A stretch of DNA of 64,000 nt from Isoetes taiwanensis (GCA_021234155.1 JAJEKV010000013.1:12178669-12242668), one strand, 5' to 3'; counted from the first letter of the stretch, positions 49,081 to 59,981 are shown. Notes: a model not told the origin generated them from the sequence alone. A program made the numbers and translations.

Positions 49081-49217
49081 TTTGAACCGCATCTCCAGGG
49101 CCTTAGACCTAGCCTGATCTATATACAACATTCGAAGAAAACATTCCAAGATAAAACACACCTAAAACTGAACTACAAAATAACCTACACAAAATAACAG
49201 GCATCTCTGAAACTCAC

Positions 49218-49520
49218 CTCTTCACGCAGTAATTCCTTGGGCCATTGTATGACAGACCCCGCAGCTTCACCGAGAGTCTTTGCTTCTTCTGTCGGTCTCA
49301 TCAAGAGTGCACTCGCATCTAACACTTGTATCAATGCGATTCTCGTGTATCCCCGTTCCATGGCGCTGCAGTGTAGCATTCCCGTGCCTGGCAGCTCCTC
49401 TCCGCTTGCTACCTTAACTCTGTGCTCATCGATCAAATCAACTACTTGCAATAAGACGCGCGGTTAGAAAAAATACACAGAGCAAGGCGCTGTGAGGAGC
49501 TTACCGCGTCGTGGCGCCAT
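49218..49520 (-). pseudogene. Two-exon fragment of a plant-transposon-type protein
   Basis: Minus strand: ATG at 49520, exon 49520-49505 (MAPRR), a 60-bp GT-AG intron, then exon 49444-49218 ending at a GTGAGT donor. It reads VVDLIDEHRVKVASGEELPG, GYTRIALIQVLDASALLMRP and TLGEAAGSVIQWPKELLREE. The T.GEA.GS...WPK.L motif is what I recall from DUF8039-type domains of CACTA-associated proteins. The next exon is lost in the satellite array, so it is a fragment. Confidence 0.4.
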
Positions 49521-51189
49521 TCCAAAAGTCGCTTACAGTCGATGCTCGCCTCCCAACTCTAAGTCGCCAATGCCGCAGTGAAGATAAGCTACACTGCGCT
49601 CACTAAGTCCCTGGATGTGATTCAATTTCGAAATGGTGTTTGGGCGGGCTAAAGCCGACCGTGCTGTACCCTTAGCCCGCTTTTTTTCTTAAATGATTGT
49701 ATGTCCTTAAATTCAAATTTAAGAACACGCCCGACCTTTTTTACTTGCAGTCCTAAAACCTCCAACGCGCGGAGGAGGCTTAATTTACAGAAGGGTTCGA
49801 GCAGGAAGAAGATGCGGGGGCATACAGACATGACGACTCCGTCCAAGAAGCGAGGCGCCGGAGCGGAAGCTGGTTCTAGCGGCAGCAAGAGGAAAAAGAC
49901 AGGCGCTCTAGGTGAGCTCTGAGGTTTTTCTTTGGTCGGAATACCTTTACTGATCCATCCTTTGGAAGTGCAGCATTCACCGCGGACTCACTAGTGATCA
50001 CTGGCCGAACTCCGTTCTTCGTCATCGAGGGATTGGAGACAGAGCTTCTTGACACACCAGCAGATTCTTGGTGGTATGTCGAGGTATCAACAAGTGGGAA
50101 GGAGAAAGATCTGTTTCTCCACCAAAGGGATAAGAAGAGCTCCGGAGACAAGTACAAGAAGGTCGGCGTTGTGCTCTCCGTCTCTGCGCCAGATTCGAAG
50201 CATCTAACAATGTATGTGGAAGACTGCCAGAAGAGTAAGTTCTACCACACCAAGAAATTATCAGTTTCAAATTATTCTCACTCTTCAATGAGCAAGGCGA
50301 AGGGCACCGACAAAAGGCCGGCGCCTTTAAACTGTCAGAACCTTGGGTGGAAGGATCTGGAAAGGATGAAGGAGGCCGGAACCCTAACATCCAGGGAGCT
50401 TGGAATGGAGATTTCCAGAGTCAGGGAAAAACTGTTCAACACGGGGAGCTTCACTTCCAGTGCGCTGAAGACTCTACAGCATTCGGCAGTTACAAGGGAA
50501 GTTGTGGTTCATAAAGAAAAATCTCCGGACAGGACCTCAGATGCAGATGATATCACACGAGAGGAATCAGATGATGAAGCAGACGAAGATATGGTCGACT
50601 CCCCATTAATGGATCCAGATGAGCAGATCAGGATTTCACAGAGAGGGGCAATGTAAAATGGAGCGGCTAACCCGCTCAAGATATATCGATTGGGAATATC
50701 ACACAAGCTGCTGCTGGACATCAGACGCCTGAAGGTTTGCACCGGAGAAGCCGTCTTGTTCAACCACAGGGAATTTAATCCAGCACACATGCTGGAGATT
50801 CTGAACCTGATGGTGCGACATCCTGTTGCAGATCCAATGCCTGCGGATGTCATACCTTTCGCCAGAATCGACCCGGTCGGTTGTTGTTGGTGGAAGTCCG
50901 AGGAAGAGCCGGAAGGAAAAGACGTCCGGTTACGGGTAGTAGACGGTCAAGATTCGGAGAGCGCGGCGCAAGTATTGCGCACGGAGAAGGAGGTGCCGCA
51001 AGGATCAGGATAGATATGCCAAGCGAGTCGCGAGTTCTTTCGGCGGAGGCGCCCAAAGAACCGAGTTGGCCAAGATTATGCTGCGCGAACACAATAGCGG
51101 TGAGTGCCGGTTACATAAGGTAAATAACTCTCGATTCGGTGGTTTTTCGATTTCGCGAGTGAAAGCCCTAGCATCCTATCATTTTCTTT

Positions 51190-51861
51190 TTTTTCACTGG
51201 GGTTTTCGACTCCAGTCGAGAAAGCCGCGGAAACACTGAAAAATCAAAGGATGCGGAGCTTTTCGACTTCGAGTCGAAAAAACAAGTAAAAAGAAATGGA
51301 CATTAAAGGGACTTTTCGACTGTGAAGTCGAGAAACCCGAAGGCGATAAAGAATATTCGAGATTAATGGTCGAATTTACCGAAAGCATCGAGCCTTCCCA
51401 TCCTTTCTTCCTCGGCCTCTTTGGGCAATGTCGCTTAGTTTCTATTCTAAGTTGCATCGTTCGAAGAGGCGCGGCAAGAAAGGATTTGGGAATGAGCAGT
51501 GCTTTCACTCTGGCCTTCACTCTCGCACCATGTTCTCTCCTCTCCCAAGGGTATTCTCGACTCGCGAGTCGAGAAAGTCCCTTGAATAGAAACCTCTCAC
51601 TTTCTCGACTCGCGAGTCGAGAAACCCAAGGGTAAAAGAGAGAACATTGGAGATTAATGGCTGAAGAGCAAAAGCATCGAGCTTTCTCAATCTTTCTTTC
51701 CCCGCCTCTTCGGGCAATGTCGCTTAGTTTATATCCTAAGTTGCATCGTTCGAAGAGGCGTGAAAGCAAAAATTTGGGAATGCGCGATGCTTTCGCTCTG
51801 GCCTTGATTCTCCTATGTTTTCTCCTCTCCTTGAGGGTATTCTCGACTCGCGAGTCGAGAA
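51190..51861. repeat. Palindrome cluster with a ~290-bp duplicated unit
   Basis: Perfect 22-bp palindromes at 51554-51575, 51602-51623 and 51840-51861, and looser ones near 51207, 51260 and 51318. A surrounding unit (CATCGAGCYTTCYCAATC, CGCCTCTTYGGGCAATGTCG, TTGCATCGTTCGAAGAGGCG, TCTCCTCTCC..GGGTATTCTC) occurs twice, at about 51360-51580 and 51660-51862. All lies between exon-like blocks of the FCP1-like gene. Confidence 0.9.
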
Positions 51862-53542
51862 ACCCCCTGCATCCTCCTATTTAGTGTTTACTTCCATGCT
51901 CTAACATTGGGACATTTACTGAATGCAGCCCGTATCCTGACCAGATCATACACGCTCGGCAACATTGGAAAGCATTGGGTTGTCCTCAGCGTCCTAAAGG
52001 AAACAGGGCTCCCTCGGATAAGTGGAAGACCTTTGAGTCACTCTGCAGATACTTTTCTTTGGAAGGCCGTGAAGATGATGAGGGGAGGATGAAGAGGAAA
52101 AGAAGAAGAGAACACCAAGAAAGGGCGGGGAGTCTCTCTCGGACCAATATGACCTCATTCTTAGCACCGATGCGATTCCGGGAGAAATGGGTGAGATATG
52201 GGCTCAATGGACAAGAGGCAAAGTTTGAAGGACAGCAATGGAGAATTTCCATGCAGGCGGACCCAAAGTTGTTCGACGGGCAATTTATGAAAAGGATATA
52301 GGGCCGGACCGACAAGGAAACGCTTGATCTAGGCGAGAATCACGGATGGAACAATCCTACTAAGGAAAAGTAGAAGCTCAAAAATGCGGGGCGCAAAAGG
52401 ATTATGCCAGTCCTAAAAAGAGGCGGCGTGCGTTGGAAGAAGGCATCATCACGGAGTTACTGCAATGTTGCTTCCAATGAATACCACGACTTTGATTATT
52501 ACAAGGAAAATTTGCCCTTGATGAGGAAGACATGAAGGAATTGAACCGTCTATGTCAACCCCTACATCAACACAAGCTAAAGCGTAGCGTCAAAACCCTT
52601 CCCTTCCACGAGCGTGCTATGGCAATTCTGAAGAGGAAGCTTGGATTGGGGGTGGTCCCATTTAAGGTAGATGATAGCTCCCCTCCATTTTACGGTAACA
52701 TTGGGACACAAGGGATTTGGTGGTGCGGGCTGGCACGGGGGCCCGGCACTATTTGTCATCAACATGATCGAAGACCCCACCCTTTTTTATGACAAAGTGA
52801 CATAGAGCCTTTGGTACAAGACGTGTCTGGACATGACCGACCTGGATACTTTCAGTTTCCTTGTCTTTTACATGGCGGGCAATGGGACAACCGCTTTTGT
52901 CTCCCAATGGGCGGTGATATTAACTTCACCAACAAGATCTTGTACTCCATATCGAACTTGAACATGAGTGTAGACTTGGCTTGCCGAAGGCACCAAGCTT
53001 TTGCCAATATAGTTTTGGTTTTGGTTTCAAGATCGGTGTAGACTGGACAAGTGGTGGTCTAGCGAACATCATTATCTCGGACAGGTTCATGATTTCGCAA
53101 GAGCAGATGGAACCCTGGAAGGGCGACAGATTTATGGAGGATGTGCCATCGATGGACAAAGTCAGCAATGATGGTGCGACAGGTCCTATACATAGAATTC
53201 CTATCCGGCCAAGAGTTATCAAGTACTTCATAACCGGCTTGGTGAGGAAGATCAAATTGTATCGCGAGTGGTACATGAATGGCTGTTCTCTCGGGGGCTA
53301 TATCCGTGGTTGGAAATAAGGACATGGTTGAAACCATTCGGTCATACACGGATGCGCTTCATGAGCATTTCAAAGGGAGGAAGACAAATGGAAGCGATGG
53401 GGCGATGATGACGAAGACAAACACGAGAGCGAAGGAGAGAAACATGGCGAAGAAGAGAATGTCGAAGGTTTAGACCCGAATCTTTGCTTGGAACTAATTC
53501 TTGAGAATCTGAGATTGAGGTGAGTTCTTGCTCTCTCGGTGT

Positions 53543-53613
53543 TTCTCGACTCGCGAGTCAAGAAACCTTTCGGGACTAACTTTTTTTTCCATTCTCGACT
53601 CGCGAGTCGAGAA
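53543..53613. repeat. Two palindromes in the intron before the FCP1-like exon
   Basis: 53543-53564 (one mismatch, GTCAAGAA) and 53592-53613 (perfect). They lie in a 130-bp intron with donor GAG|GTGAGT at 53520 and acceptor CATTTCAG ending at 53649. Confidence 0.9.
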
Positions 53614-54603
53614 AACTCGTTTCCTATCTGACATCTCTCATCATTTCAGGGAGATCGAAGTCAACGACTCCGGATCATTGACAATATCTAGTGGCGGTTC
53701 ACGTCGCGAGGAGGACAATGCACTCCCCAAAGACAATCAAGAGCAAGACACTGCGGGCAGCCAGAAAGGAGCTAACAAAATAATGATCCCGCATATAGAT
53801 CCCGATGAACCGGAAATATGGTCAGAGCCAAACTCCAACTGGGATCCAGCTGGTCCAACCAAGCTTGTAATATTTGACGTCAATGGAGTATTAGCTGCAG
53901 TATACCATGATAAAGACGTTCCTGAGCTTAACACCTCGCAGATCCCGACGAAGACGGAGCATAAAATCGTCTATCCGAGGCCTAGAGCAAAGGAAATTGT
54001 TGAATGGTGCCTGGAATGGGGATTCGAAGTGGCCATATGATCTTGTATGGCAAAGAAAAATATTGTCAATTTTCTTGGTGTTCTCGGCCTTCCAGTTTTG
54101 AAGTTCAAGTTTGTTTGGGGAAGCGAAAGGGTCGAGCATGTGTCAGACCTCGATCCAGCCATCACAAAGGGGAAGCATATTATGGTGAAAAGGCTGGACA
54201 TGGTTTATGAACAATTCCCGGACTATGGCAAACACAACACGCTGATCATAGACGACTCCGCCTACAAGTGCTATCATAACTCGCAAAATACAATCATTGC
54301 TAAGACTTATCGACCAGAAGAGTATGAGATGGATAGGTGGCTGTCTTTCGGACTTTGTCCTATCTTGGCAGAATCCCTCTTTGCCATTCGTGTGGCCGAT
54401 GTGATTACGAACTATCCGAGCCTCAAGGAACCCGATCCAGAGAGCCGCGCGATCATGAAAGCTATGGACGACAAATATTTTGGTGATCAAGAAGAGTGAC
54501 CTCTGCTTTCAGATAGTCAAATTGTGTGAATATTGTAAAGAAACGTGAAGAAATGTACTATGTTTTGTAATGAATATACATGTATATTGATTTTTCGCTG
54601 GCT

Positions 54604-54890
54604 TTCTCGACTCGCGAGTCGAGAAAGACATGCTTGTCCTGTTGATGAAACCATTTGTATGTTTGTTTGTGTGACTGGATGCAGCCGTAATCTATTATGA
54701 TAATGGTTGTACATTGGGTTTCCTGGGCCTTTCTCGACTCGCGAGTCGAGAAAGGCACTGCTTGTCTCGTTGACGCAACCATTTGTATGCTTCCATGTGT
54801 GATTGAATGCAACCATATTCTAATGGGAATGGTTGTACTTTGACTTTTCCGGGCCTTTCTCGACTGCGAAAGAGAAAGACTACTTTTCAG
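54604..54890. repeat. Three ~125-bp units, each with a palindrome
   Basis: Palindromes at 54604-54625 and 54731-54752 are perfect; the one near 54857-54882 is shortened. Each is followed by CTTGTC..GTTGA.G.AACCATTTGTATG, then TGTGTGA.TGGATGCA, then TAAT..TAATGGTTGTAC, giving a tandem array just after the FCP1-like stop codon. Confidence 0.88.
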
Positions 54891-55017
54891 CGTGATTGGA
54901 TGCCGTTACATGGAATGAATGTTCTCTATTGTAATTGGATTTCACCATTCTTTTCTTCGTTTTGACTAATGGCACCGTAATTGTTAATCATAGACTCTCC
55001 TTGCTCCAGGTGGTTCA

Positions 55018-55508
55018 GCCACAGATCCGACACCGGCAAAAAGATCCCGTTCGGGGCATCACAGACCGGGACGCTCCGACGGCAATGAGATCCTCTCAAG
55101 GCGGAAGAGATACCGATTCGGCACGTGATCCCGCCACGCTACACTCTTGCCGGCCTTTGGGATAAGGTTGCTCGTGAATCAGGCGCCATGCACACGCGCT
55201 TCGGGATAAAGAAGAGGAGAAGAAATTAGAGAGTCCCGAAAGCTCAAAGCATCTTGCAAGCATTGCATAACATCCACGGAGGTTGGGGAAGGAGCATATT
55301 CGATGAAAAGCTGCGGGAGGAGAGTGGAGAAGTCGGGTGGACAGGTCAGCCGGTGGCTCCAGAGGCATTCCACACTCTTCAGGTTGTCCCCAAGGCTTAC
55401 AGTCGGCGTGAAGAAGCGCCGCAAGTTAATCCCCTATGGTGGACCACCTACCACGATGATGTAACTGTAGTGACAGCAAGACCGCCATGGTCTCTGCGTC
55501 CGATGTAA
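55018..55508 (+). other. Coding-like last exon(s) near the B-end
   Basis: After an acceptor (CTTGCTCCAG at about 55009) the sequence is GC-richer. The best frame (55254-55508) reads ALHNIHGGWGRSIFDEKLRE, GQPVAPEAFHTLQVVPKAYS and WWTTYHDDVTVVTARPPWSL, ending in TAA. The upstream half is open in a different frame (GGSATDPTPAKRSRSGHHRP). I do not recognise it. An AATAAA-like AATAAAAA follows at about 55541. Confidence 0.35.
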
Positions 55509-55529
55509 AATACATTGTACTTATTCAAT

Positions 55530-55756
55530 TTATTAATAAAAATTCTTTTTCAACTAGAGCTTTGGTTTCAATCTTTAATGAATTTCCTTTGTTTTAGTTG
55601 CATTGTTCTTGTTCTCGACTCGCTATCCAAGGAAAACTGGAAGAAAGCTTGGATGCACAATAACAGACAAAAATTCGAATTAAGGATAGTTTCGGGTCGG
55701 GGTGCTCCTTTTCGTGTAAATTAACAGGGTTCCGAAAAAAAGTGGGAATGGAATGA
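55530..55756. repeat. B-end subterminal region shared with copy 1
   Basis: Its reverse complement aligns with 24596-24820: TTAATTTACAC, AAAAGGAGCACCCCGACCCG, ATTTTTGTCT, GTGCATCCAAGCTTTCTTCC, TGGATAGCG.GTCGAGAACA and ATTCATTA.AG.TTGAAACC. About 85% alike by eye over ~225 bp. Confidence 0.85.
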
Positions 55757-55785
55757 GTCCCACTTTAATTAAATACGACTTCACA

Positions 55786-56605
55786 ATATTGCGATGCAGG
55801 AAGGATTAGCAAAAAATGCAAGCATTGTGGGGCCTTGCTGTGGAAGGACAAACTTGGTACATTTTGTTGTTCAAATGGGAAGGTTTCATTGCCACTTTTC
55901 CCGACTCCCCCTCCTGCTCTCATGGATCTATACACACGAAGGGATGACATTGGAAAGGACTTTCGCTCTGGTATTAGAAAGTATAACAATGCTCTTGCAT
56001 TTGCCTCATTGGCTGTTAAACTGTTGATATGCGTCTTCGAATACCAAGTGCAAACCTGCAGGATTCGCGTAGACGACAATATAGTGCTCCATCTGCAAAT
56101 GAGATAGCAATATTAATGCCACTTGACTGTGGCCCAGAAGACAATCTCAGAGACATTGTCGTACATTCAAAGGAAGGAGGAATAAAGCATATTGACGCAC
56201 TATGATGCTCTACACTTTGCACTCATGTTCCCCTATGGAACTGATGGCTGGCATACAGGGATCCGACAAATGAACAGATCAAAGTGCGTAACCATCTTGC
56301 AATTCTATAAGTATCACCTACAGGTACGCAGTGGCACATTATCACCACTTCATATCGCAGGGAGGTTGTTCCATGAGTACATCTGTGACATGTTTGCTAA
56401 GATGTGGCAGTCAAGATTGGGTTGGATACAACTAAATCAGGCTCAACTACGTAGTGAGTTGTATAATGGTATTGTGGATTCCACTGGGCACGATGGGACC
56501 TCCATTGGGCGTCGTGTCATTCTACCAGCAACATTTATTGGAAGCACACGTTACATGACTCAGCTCTACCAAGATGCGATGGCAATTGTTCGAGAGCTTG
56601 GCTGA
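55786..56605 (+). pseudogene. Helitron zinc-finger and Rep N-terminal region
   Basis: Right after the TIR transposon the frame reads YCDAGRISKKCKHCGALLWK then GTFCCSNGKVSLPLFP, a Cys-rich motif typical of plant Helitron proteins, then YNNALAFASLAVK. After a break, ALHFALMFPYGTDGWHTGIR, VTILQFYKYHLQVR and GRLFHEYICDMFAKMWQSRL belong to the Helitron_like_N domain. The frame ends at a TGA (56603-56605), where relatives carry a K or R before the PDLFIT motif. Confidence 0.85.
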
Positions 56606-58339
56606 CCAGATTTATTCATCACTATGACTGCCAACCCAAAGTGGCCAGAAATACAAAGGGAACTCATAAATGGCCAGGACCCATCTGACAGGCCTAATTT
56701 AGTAGCCCGTGTCTTCTATTTAAAGTTGAAGGAGCTATTAGAGATTGTGTCTCACCATGGCATATTTGGCCGCATTTCTGCCAGGATTCATGTCATTGAT
56801 TTCCAGAAGAGGGGCCTTCCTCATGTGCATCTTCTTAACATATTGTACCAGGAGGACAAGCCACTGACAGTCGAGGATATAGATAAAGTGATTTGTGCGG
56901 AGATTCCAGACAAAGAATCTAACCCTGAGTTGTATGAGGTGGTGACACGTCAGATGATGCATGGCCCCTACGACCCTACGTATCCCAATGCTCCCTGTAT
57001 GGTTGATGGGGTGTGTAGTAAAGGGTACCCAAAGCAATTTCTAGAGCAGACCATGATTAGCAACGGGTACCCACTCTATAGACGTAGAAATGATGGGAGA
57101 ACTGTCTATCGAGATGGCATGAACATGGACAATAGATGGCTTGTACCCTATAATCCGTGGTTATCCTGCTATTTTAGATGCCACATCAATGTCGAGATAT
57201 GTGCTCATATTAAAGGAGTTAAATACTTATACAAGTATATCTATAAGGGTCCAGACATGATATCAGTGAACTTAGGACAAGGTTCTGGAGAGAGTGTCGC
57301 CACACCGAACGCCATAACAGATGAGCATGACAAAGTTCAGCAGTATGTCAATGCCAAATACTACTCTGCCTCTGAGGGCGCATGGTGGTTGTTCAAGTTT
57401 GGGTTGCAAGAACAGAATCCTCATGTCGTGCGCTTAGCAGTTCACTTTCCTAATGAGCAACCAATACTTTTTGATGAGAATGCAGACTTAGATGAAGTGA
57501 TTAACAATGCACATGACACCACTCTCATGGGTTGGTTTAGGGTGAATGCTGCAAATGAATACCCAGTGTCTCGAACTTTGTTCTACCATGACTTTCGCAA
57601 GAGCTTTACTTGGAGCAAGGCGACATACAAATGGACAATTCGTCAACGTATTCAGGTTATGCCATCTGTGTGTAGAATGTACTTTGTGACTCCCTCACAG
57701 GGTGAACGATTCTATTTGCGGATGTTGCTAAGCAATGTACCCGGAACTACGTCTTTTGAAGATTTGAGAACTGTTGACGGTCATTTGTGTGAGATGTTCA
57801 AGAATGCATGCATCAAGCGAATGATTGTGAATGATAATTCAGAGTGGCTAGAATGCCTACGAGAAGCATCATCATGGGGTATGCCACGTCAATTGCGACA
57901 CTTATTTGCATCAATTCTGTTGGAATGTAACCCATTGTATCCACTTGATATTTGGAAGGAGTTGAAATATAGGATGGTTGAAGATTTTCTAGACCAGGTT
58001 GCTTATGATGCATATTCCAAGACAGGTCAACTGAGTCAGTATGCTATTGACATGGCACTAATGGATGCGGAGGATCATATGCAATCGGTTGGAAGGAGCC
58101 TAGCAGAATTAAGCTTCAACTTACCAGAAACTGTGCTAGACACAACCACACTATTCCAGGAGGAAATGATGTATGTGAGTATGGATAAAGTCCTATCTGA
58201 TTCCGAGAAGTTGAACATTGGTCAACGGTCAGTTTATGATGTTGTTCTCGACCATGTTATCGATAAGACTGGTGGTGGGGTCTTCTTCGCGGAATGGCCC
58301 CCGTGGAACCGGAAAACATATCTATATAACACTCTCTAG
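56606..58339 (+). pseudogene. Helitron Rep (HUH) domain and helicase N-terminus
   Basis: Continues in frame after the TGA with PDLFITMTANPKWPEIQREL. DFQKRGLPHVHLL contains the HUH metal-binding pair (His-Val-His, residues 67-69 counted from the ATG at 56624). CAHIKGVKYLYKYIYKGPDM contains the paired catalytic tyrosines. Such proteins nick and join DNA during rolling-circle Helitron movement. The later part (FYLRMLLSNVPGTTSFEDLR; LRHLFASILLECNPLYPLDI) leads to the helicase. The frame ends in a TAG just past a degraded Walker A. Confidence 0.9.
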
Positions 58340-59640
58340 GGGGTATGCGTGCAAGGGGTTGGATTGCTCGGCGGTTGCATCTTCCTCGATATTGCGTCGA
58401 TTATTTCTTTGCAAGGTGGTCGAACAGCTCATTAAGCGTTTAAAGATACCCATAGGGGCACACAAGGCGTCTACACCGCAACATTCCACGGCGTTTAATT
58501 GGCAAGACTCATTCGAGCATGTCGGTTGATTGTATGGGATGAGGCACCAATGATGCACAAATGGATATTTGAGGCAGTGGATAGAATATTGAGAGATGTG
58601 ATAGGCAATGAGCAGACCCCGTTTGGTGGGATTCCAATGCTATTGGGAGAGGATTTCCGACAAATACTACCCGTGCGTGGTTCCTAAAGGTTCGCGCACA
58701 CAAATTGTAGAAGCTTCTCTAAAGCGTTCGTATATCTGGGATAGTGTGAGAGAATATAAACTGACAATCAACATGCGCGTCATGAATGCATTGGGTTTAG
58801 ATGCGCTTGAACAACAAGCATTTGCTGACTACCTACTAAGTATAGGAGATGGCCGAGGACCAACCTTTCCGGAGAAGGGTCTTGATATGGTGCATCTCCC
58901 GCGAGATATATGTCTTGGCTCAGATGATGTGGATGATTTAATTCAGGACATATTTCCTGATATCCAACTGGATACATCGTGCTATACTATCGCCTTTGAA
59001 CTATTTTGTTGATGAGATCAATAAGAAGGTGGGGTCTCTGATCCCTGGAGAGATGACAGATTACTTTAGTGCTGATCGAATCATAGACACAGATGGCCAA
59101 CAAGCAGGTCTATATCCCATTGAGTTTCTTAATGCACAAACTCCAAGTGGTGTACTGCCCCACGAGCTAAACCTGAAGGTGGGAATGATCGTAATGTTGT
59201 TGAGGTCTACATCATTTAAGAAGGGCCTGTGCAATGGAACACGATTGATTATACGAAAGCTAGGAAAACGTGTCATTGAGGCAGAGATAGTAACTCGGAC
59301 ACACATTGGTGATACTGTGCTCCTATCACGCATTCCAATTGTGCCTACCGATTCAGGTTTGCCATTTCAGTTTGAAAGGGTGCAATTCCCTTTGCGGCCG
59401 GCCTTCGCCATGACCATAAACAAGTCCCAGGGCCAGACAATTCATAAGGTGGGGATATATCTTCCAAAGCCTGTCTTTACGCATGGACAATTATATGTGG
59501 CATTCTCAAGGGTACAAAATTGACAAGGAATTCGGGTTGCTATCAAAGACCCACCATCCATGCCTCAAGAAGACGCCAATACAGTTTCAAGGTTCACAAG
59601 GAACGTGGTTTACACGGATGCTTTGTGATGGAGGTAAGTG
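58218..59640 (+). pseudogene. Helitron PIF1-like helicase, broken
   Basis: The Walker A is readable only in a shifted frame as NGPRGTGKH (near 58295-58320), one base short of the expected GKT. Walker B appears as LIVWDEAPMMHKWIFEAVDR and GGIPMLLGEDFRQILPV. The C-terminal motifs follow in other frames: YKLTINMRV, FLNAQTPSGVLPHELNLKVG, LRPAFAMTINKSQGQTIHKV and GQLYVAFSRV. A tail GIRVAIKDPPSMPQEDANTV continues past a TGA at 59521. At least three indels are needed to explain the frame changes. Confidence 0.88.
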
Positions 59641-59981
59641 TCATGTCCTCGACTAACGTTGTGATGTCCATATATTGCATGTATATGTGTTTTTTTTTCA
59701 AAGGTTCTCATGCTTCTTGGATGTTTATTGATCTTCTGAATGTGTGCAGATCATGAAGCCCTACACACCTTTTGTACCTCGGGAACTTGGAAATCCTAAG
59801 CCAAGGGCGATAGTTCATGTACATCGTAGGGATGGTGAGTGCAAGGGTTTCCTATCTTTTTCTGAAATGATATCTTATTATTGTAGGGAGTTATGCGATA
59901 GTTGATAACACACGCTGGCGTGTTGCTGTGTTGGTGTCAAAAAAGTTCTCCTCCAAGTATACATGCAGAGGAACTTGCTTC
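59641..59981 (+). other. Helitron 3' part before the retroposon
   Basis: Short coding-like runs such as ATGAAGCCCTACACACCTTT (59754) and, after a GTGAGT, ACACGCTGGCGTGTTGCTGT (59910), read TRWRVAVLVSKKFSSKYTCR in frame up to the 12-bp target duplication. Removing the retroposon continues this frame into 61238. Confidence 0.45.

Larger units (their letters stand above)
49812..54499 (+). pseudogene. Multi-exon gene ending in an FCP1/NIF-like phosphatase domain
   Basis: Exon-like blocks run 49812-49917 (basic start, SGSKRKKTGAL), 49973-50652, about 50660-51095, 51928-52301, about 52440-53330, 53365-53518 and 53650-54499. Good GT-AG borders are seen at 49912/49972, 51099/51927 and 53520/53649. 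The last exon contains TKLVIFDVNGVLAAVYHD, FEVAI, then HNTLIIDDSAYKCYHNSQNT: an FCP1-homology fold with DxNGV in place of DxDGT, as in a plant-specific subfamily, so phosphatase activity is doubtful. The earlier exons (for example EFNPAHMLEILNLMVRHPVA; PDQIIHARQHWKALGCPQ) are unknown to me. A TGA at 54038-54040 replaces the conserved Trp of the IWSS motif, and frames shift near 52.8-53.4 kb. Its introns hold perfect palindromes. Confidence 0.6.
42524..55781 (+). mobile_element. TIR transposon copy 2 (13.26 kb, palindrome-bearing family)
   Basis: Ends 42524-42548 and 55757-55781 are perfect 25-bp inverted repeats identical to those of the 3.6-kb copy at 24571. The flanking tetranucleotides are CGCA (42520-42523) and CACA (55782-55785), a duplication with one CpG-to-CpA change. 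Removing the element and one tetranucleotide rejoins the Helitron frame (SGAAPQ then YCDAGR). It carries a DUF7869-like gene near the A-end on the minus strand, a multi-exon FCP1-like gene towards the B-end on the plus strand, a 305-bp satellite, a nested MITE and about 20 palindromes. The superfamily is not assigned. Confidence 0.88.

Noticed and set aside
49185..49451. Ankyrin-repeat protein
   Set aside because: The AMERGYTRIAL stretch looked ankyrin-like at first, but the TLGEAAGSVIQWPKEL motif fits a plant transposon-protein domain better.
54935..55165. Separate small gene at 54935
   Set aside because: The frame crosses a good acceptor site (GCTCCAG) and looks like intron plus exon of a larger, unidentified gene.
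28656..56605. TGA read as Trp (code change)
   Set aside because: TGA terminates other frames (for example the hAT transposase at 18468 and the Helitron frame end at 59521), intact host genes show no in-frame TGA, and several disrupted sites are not Trp positions. Ordinary decay explains them.
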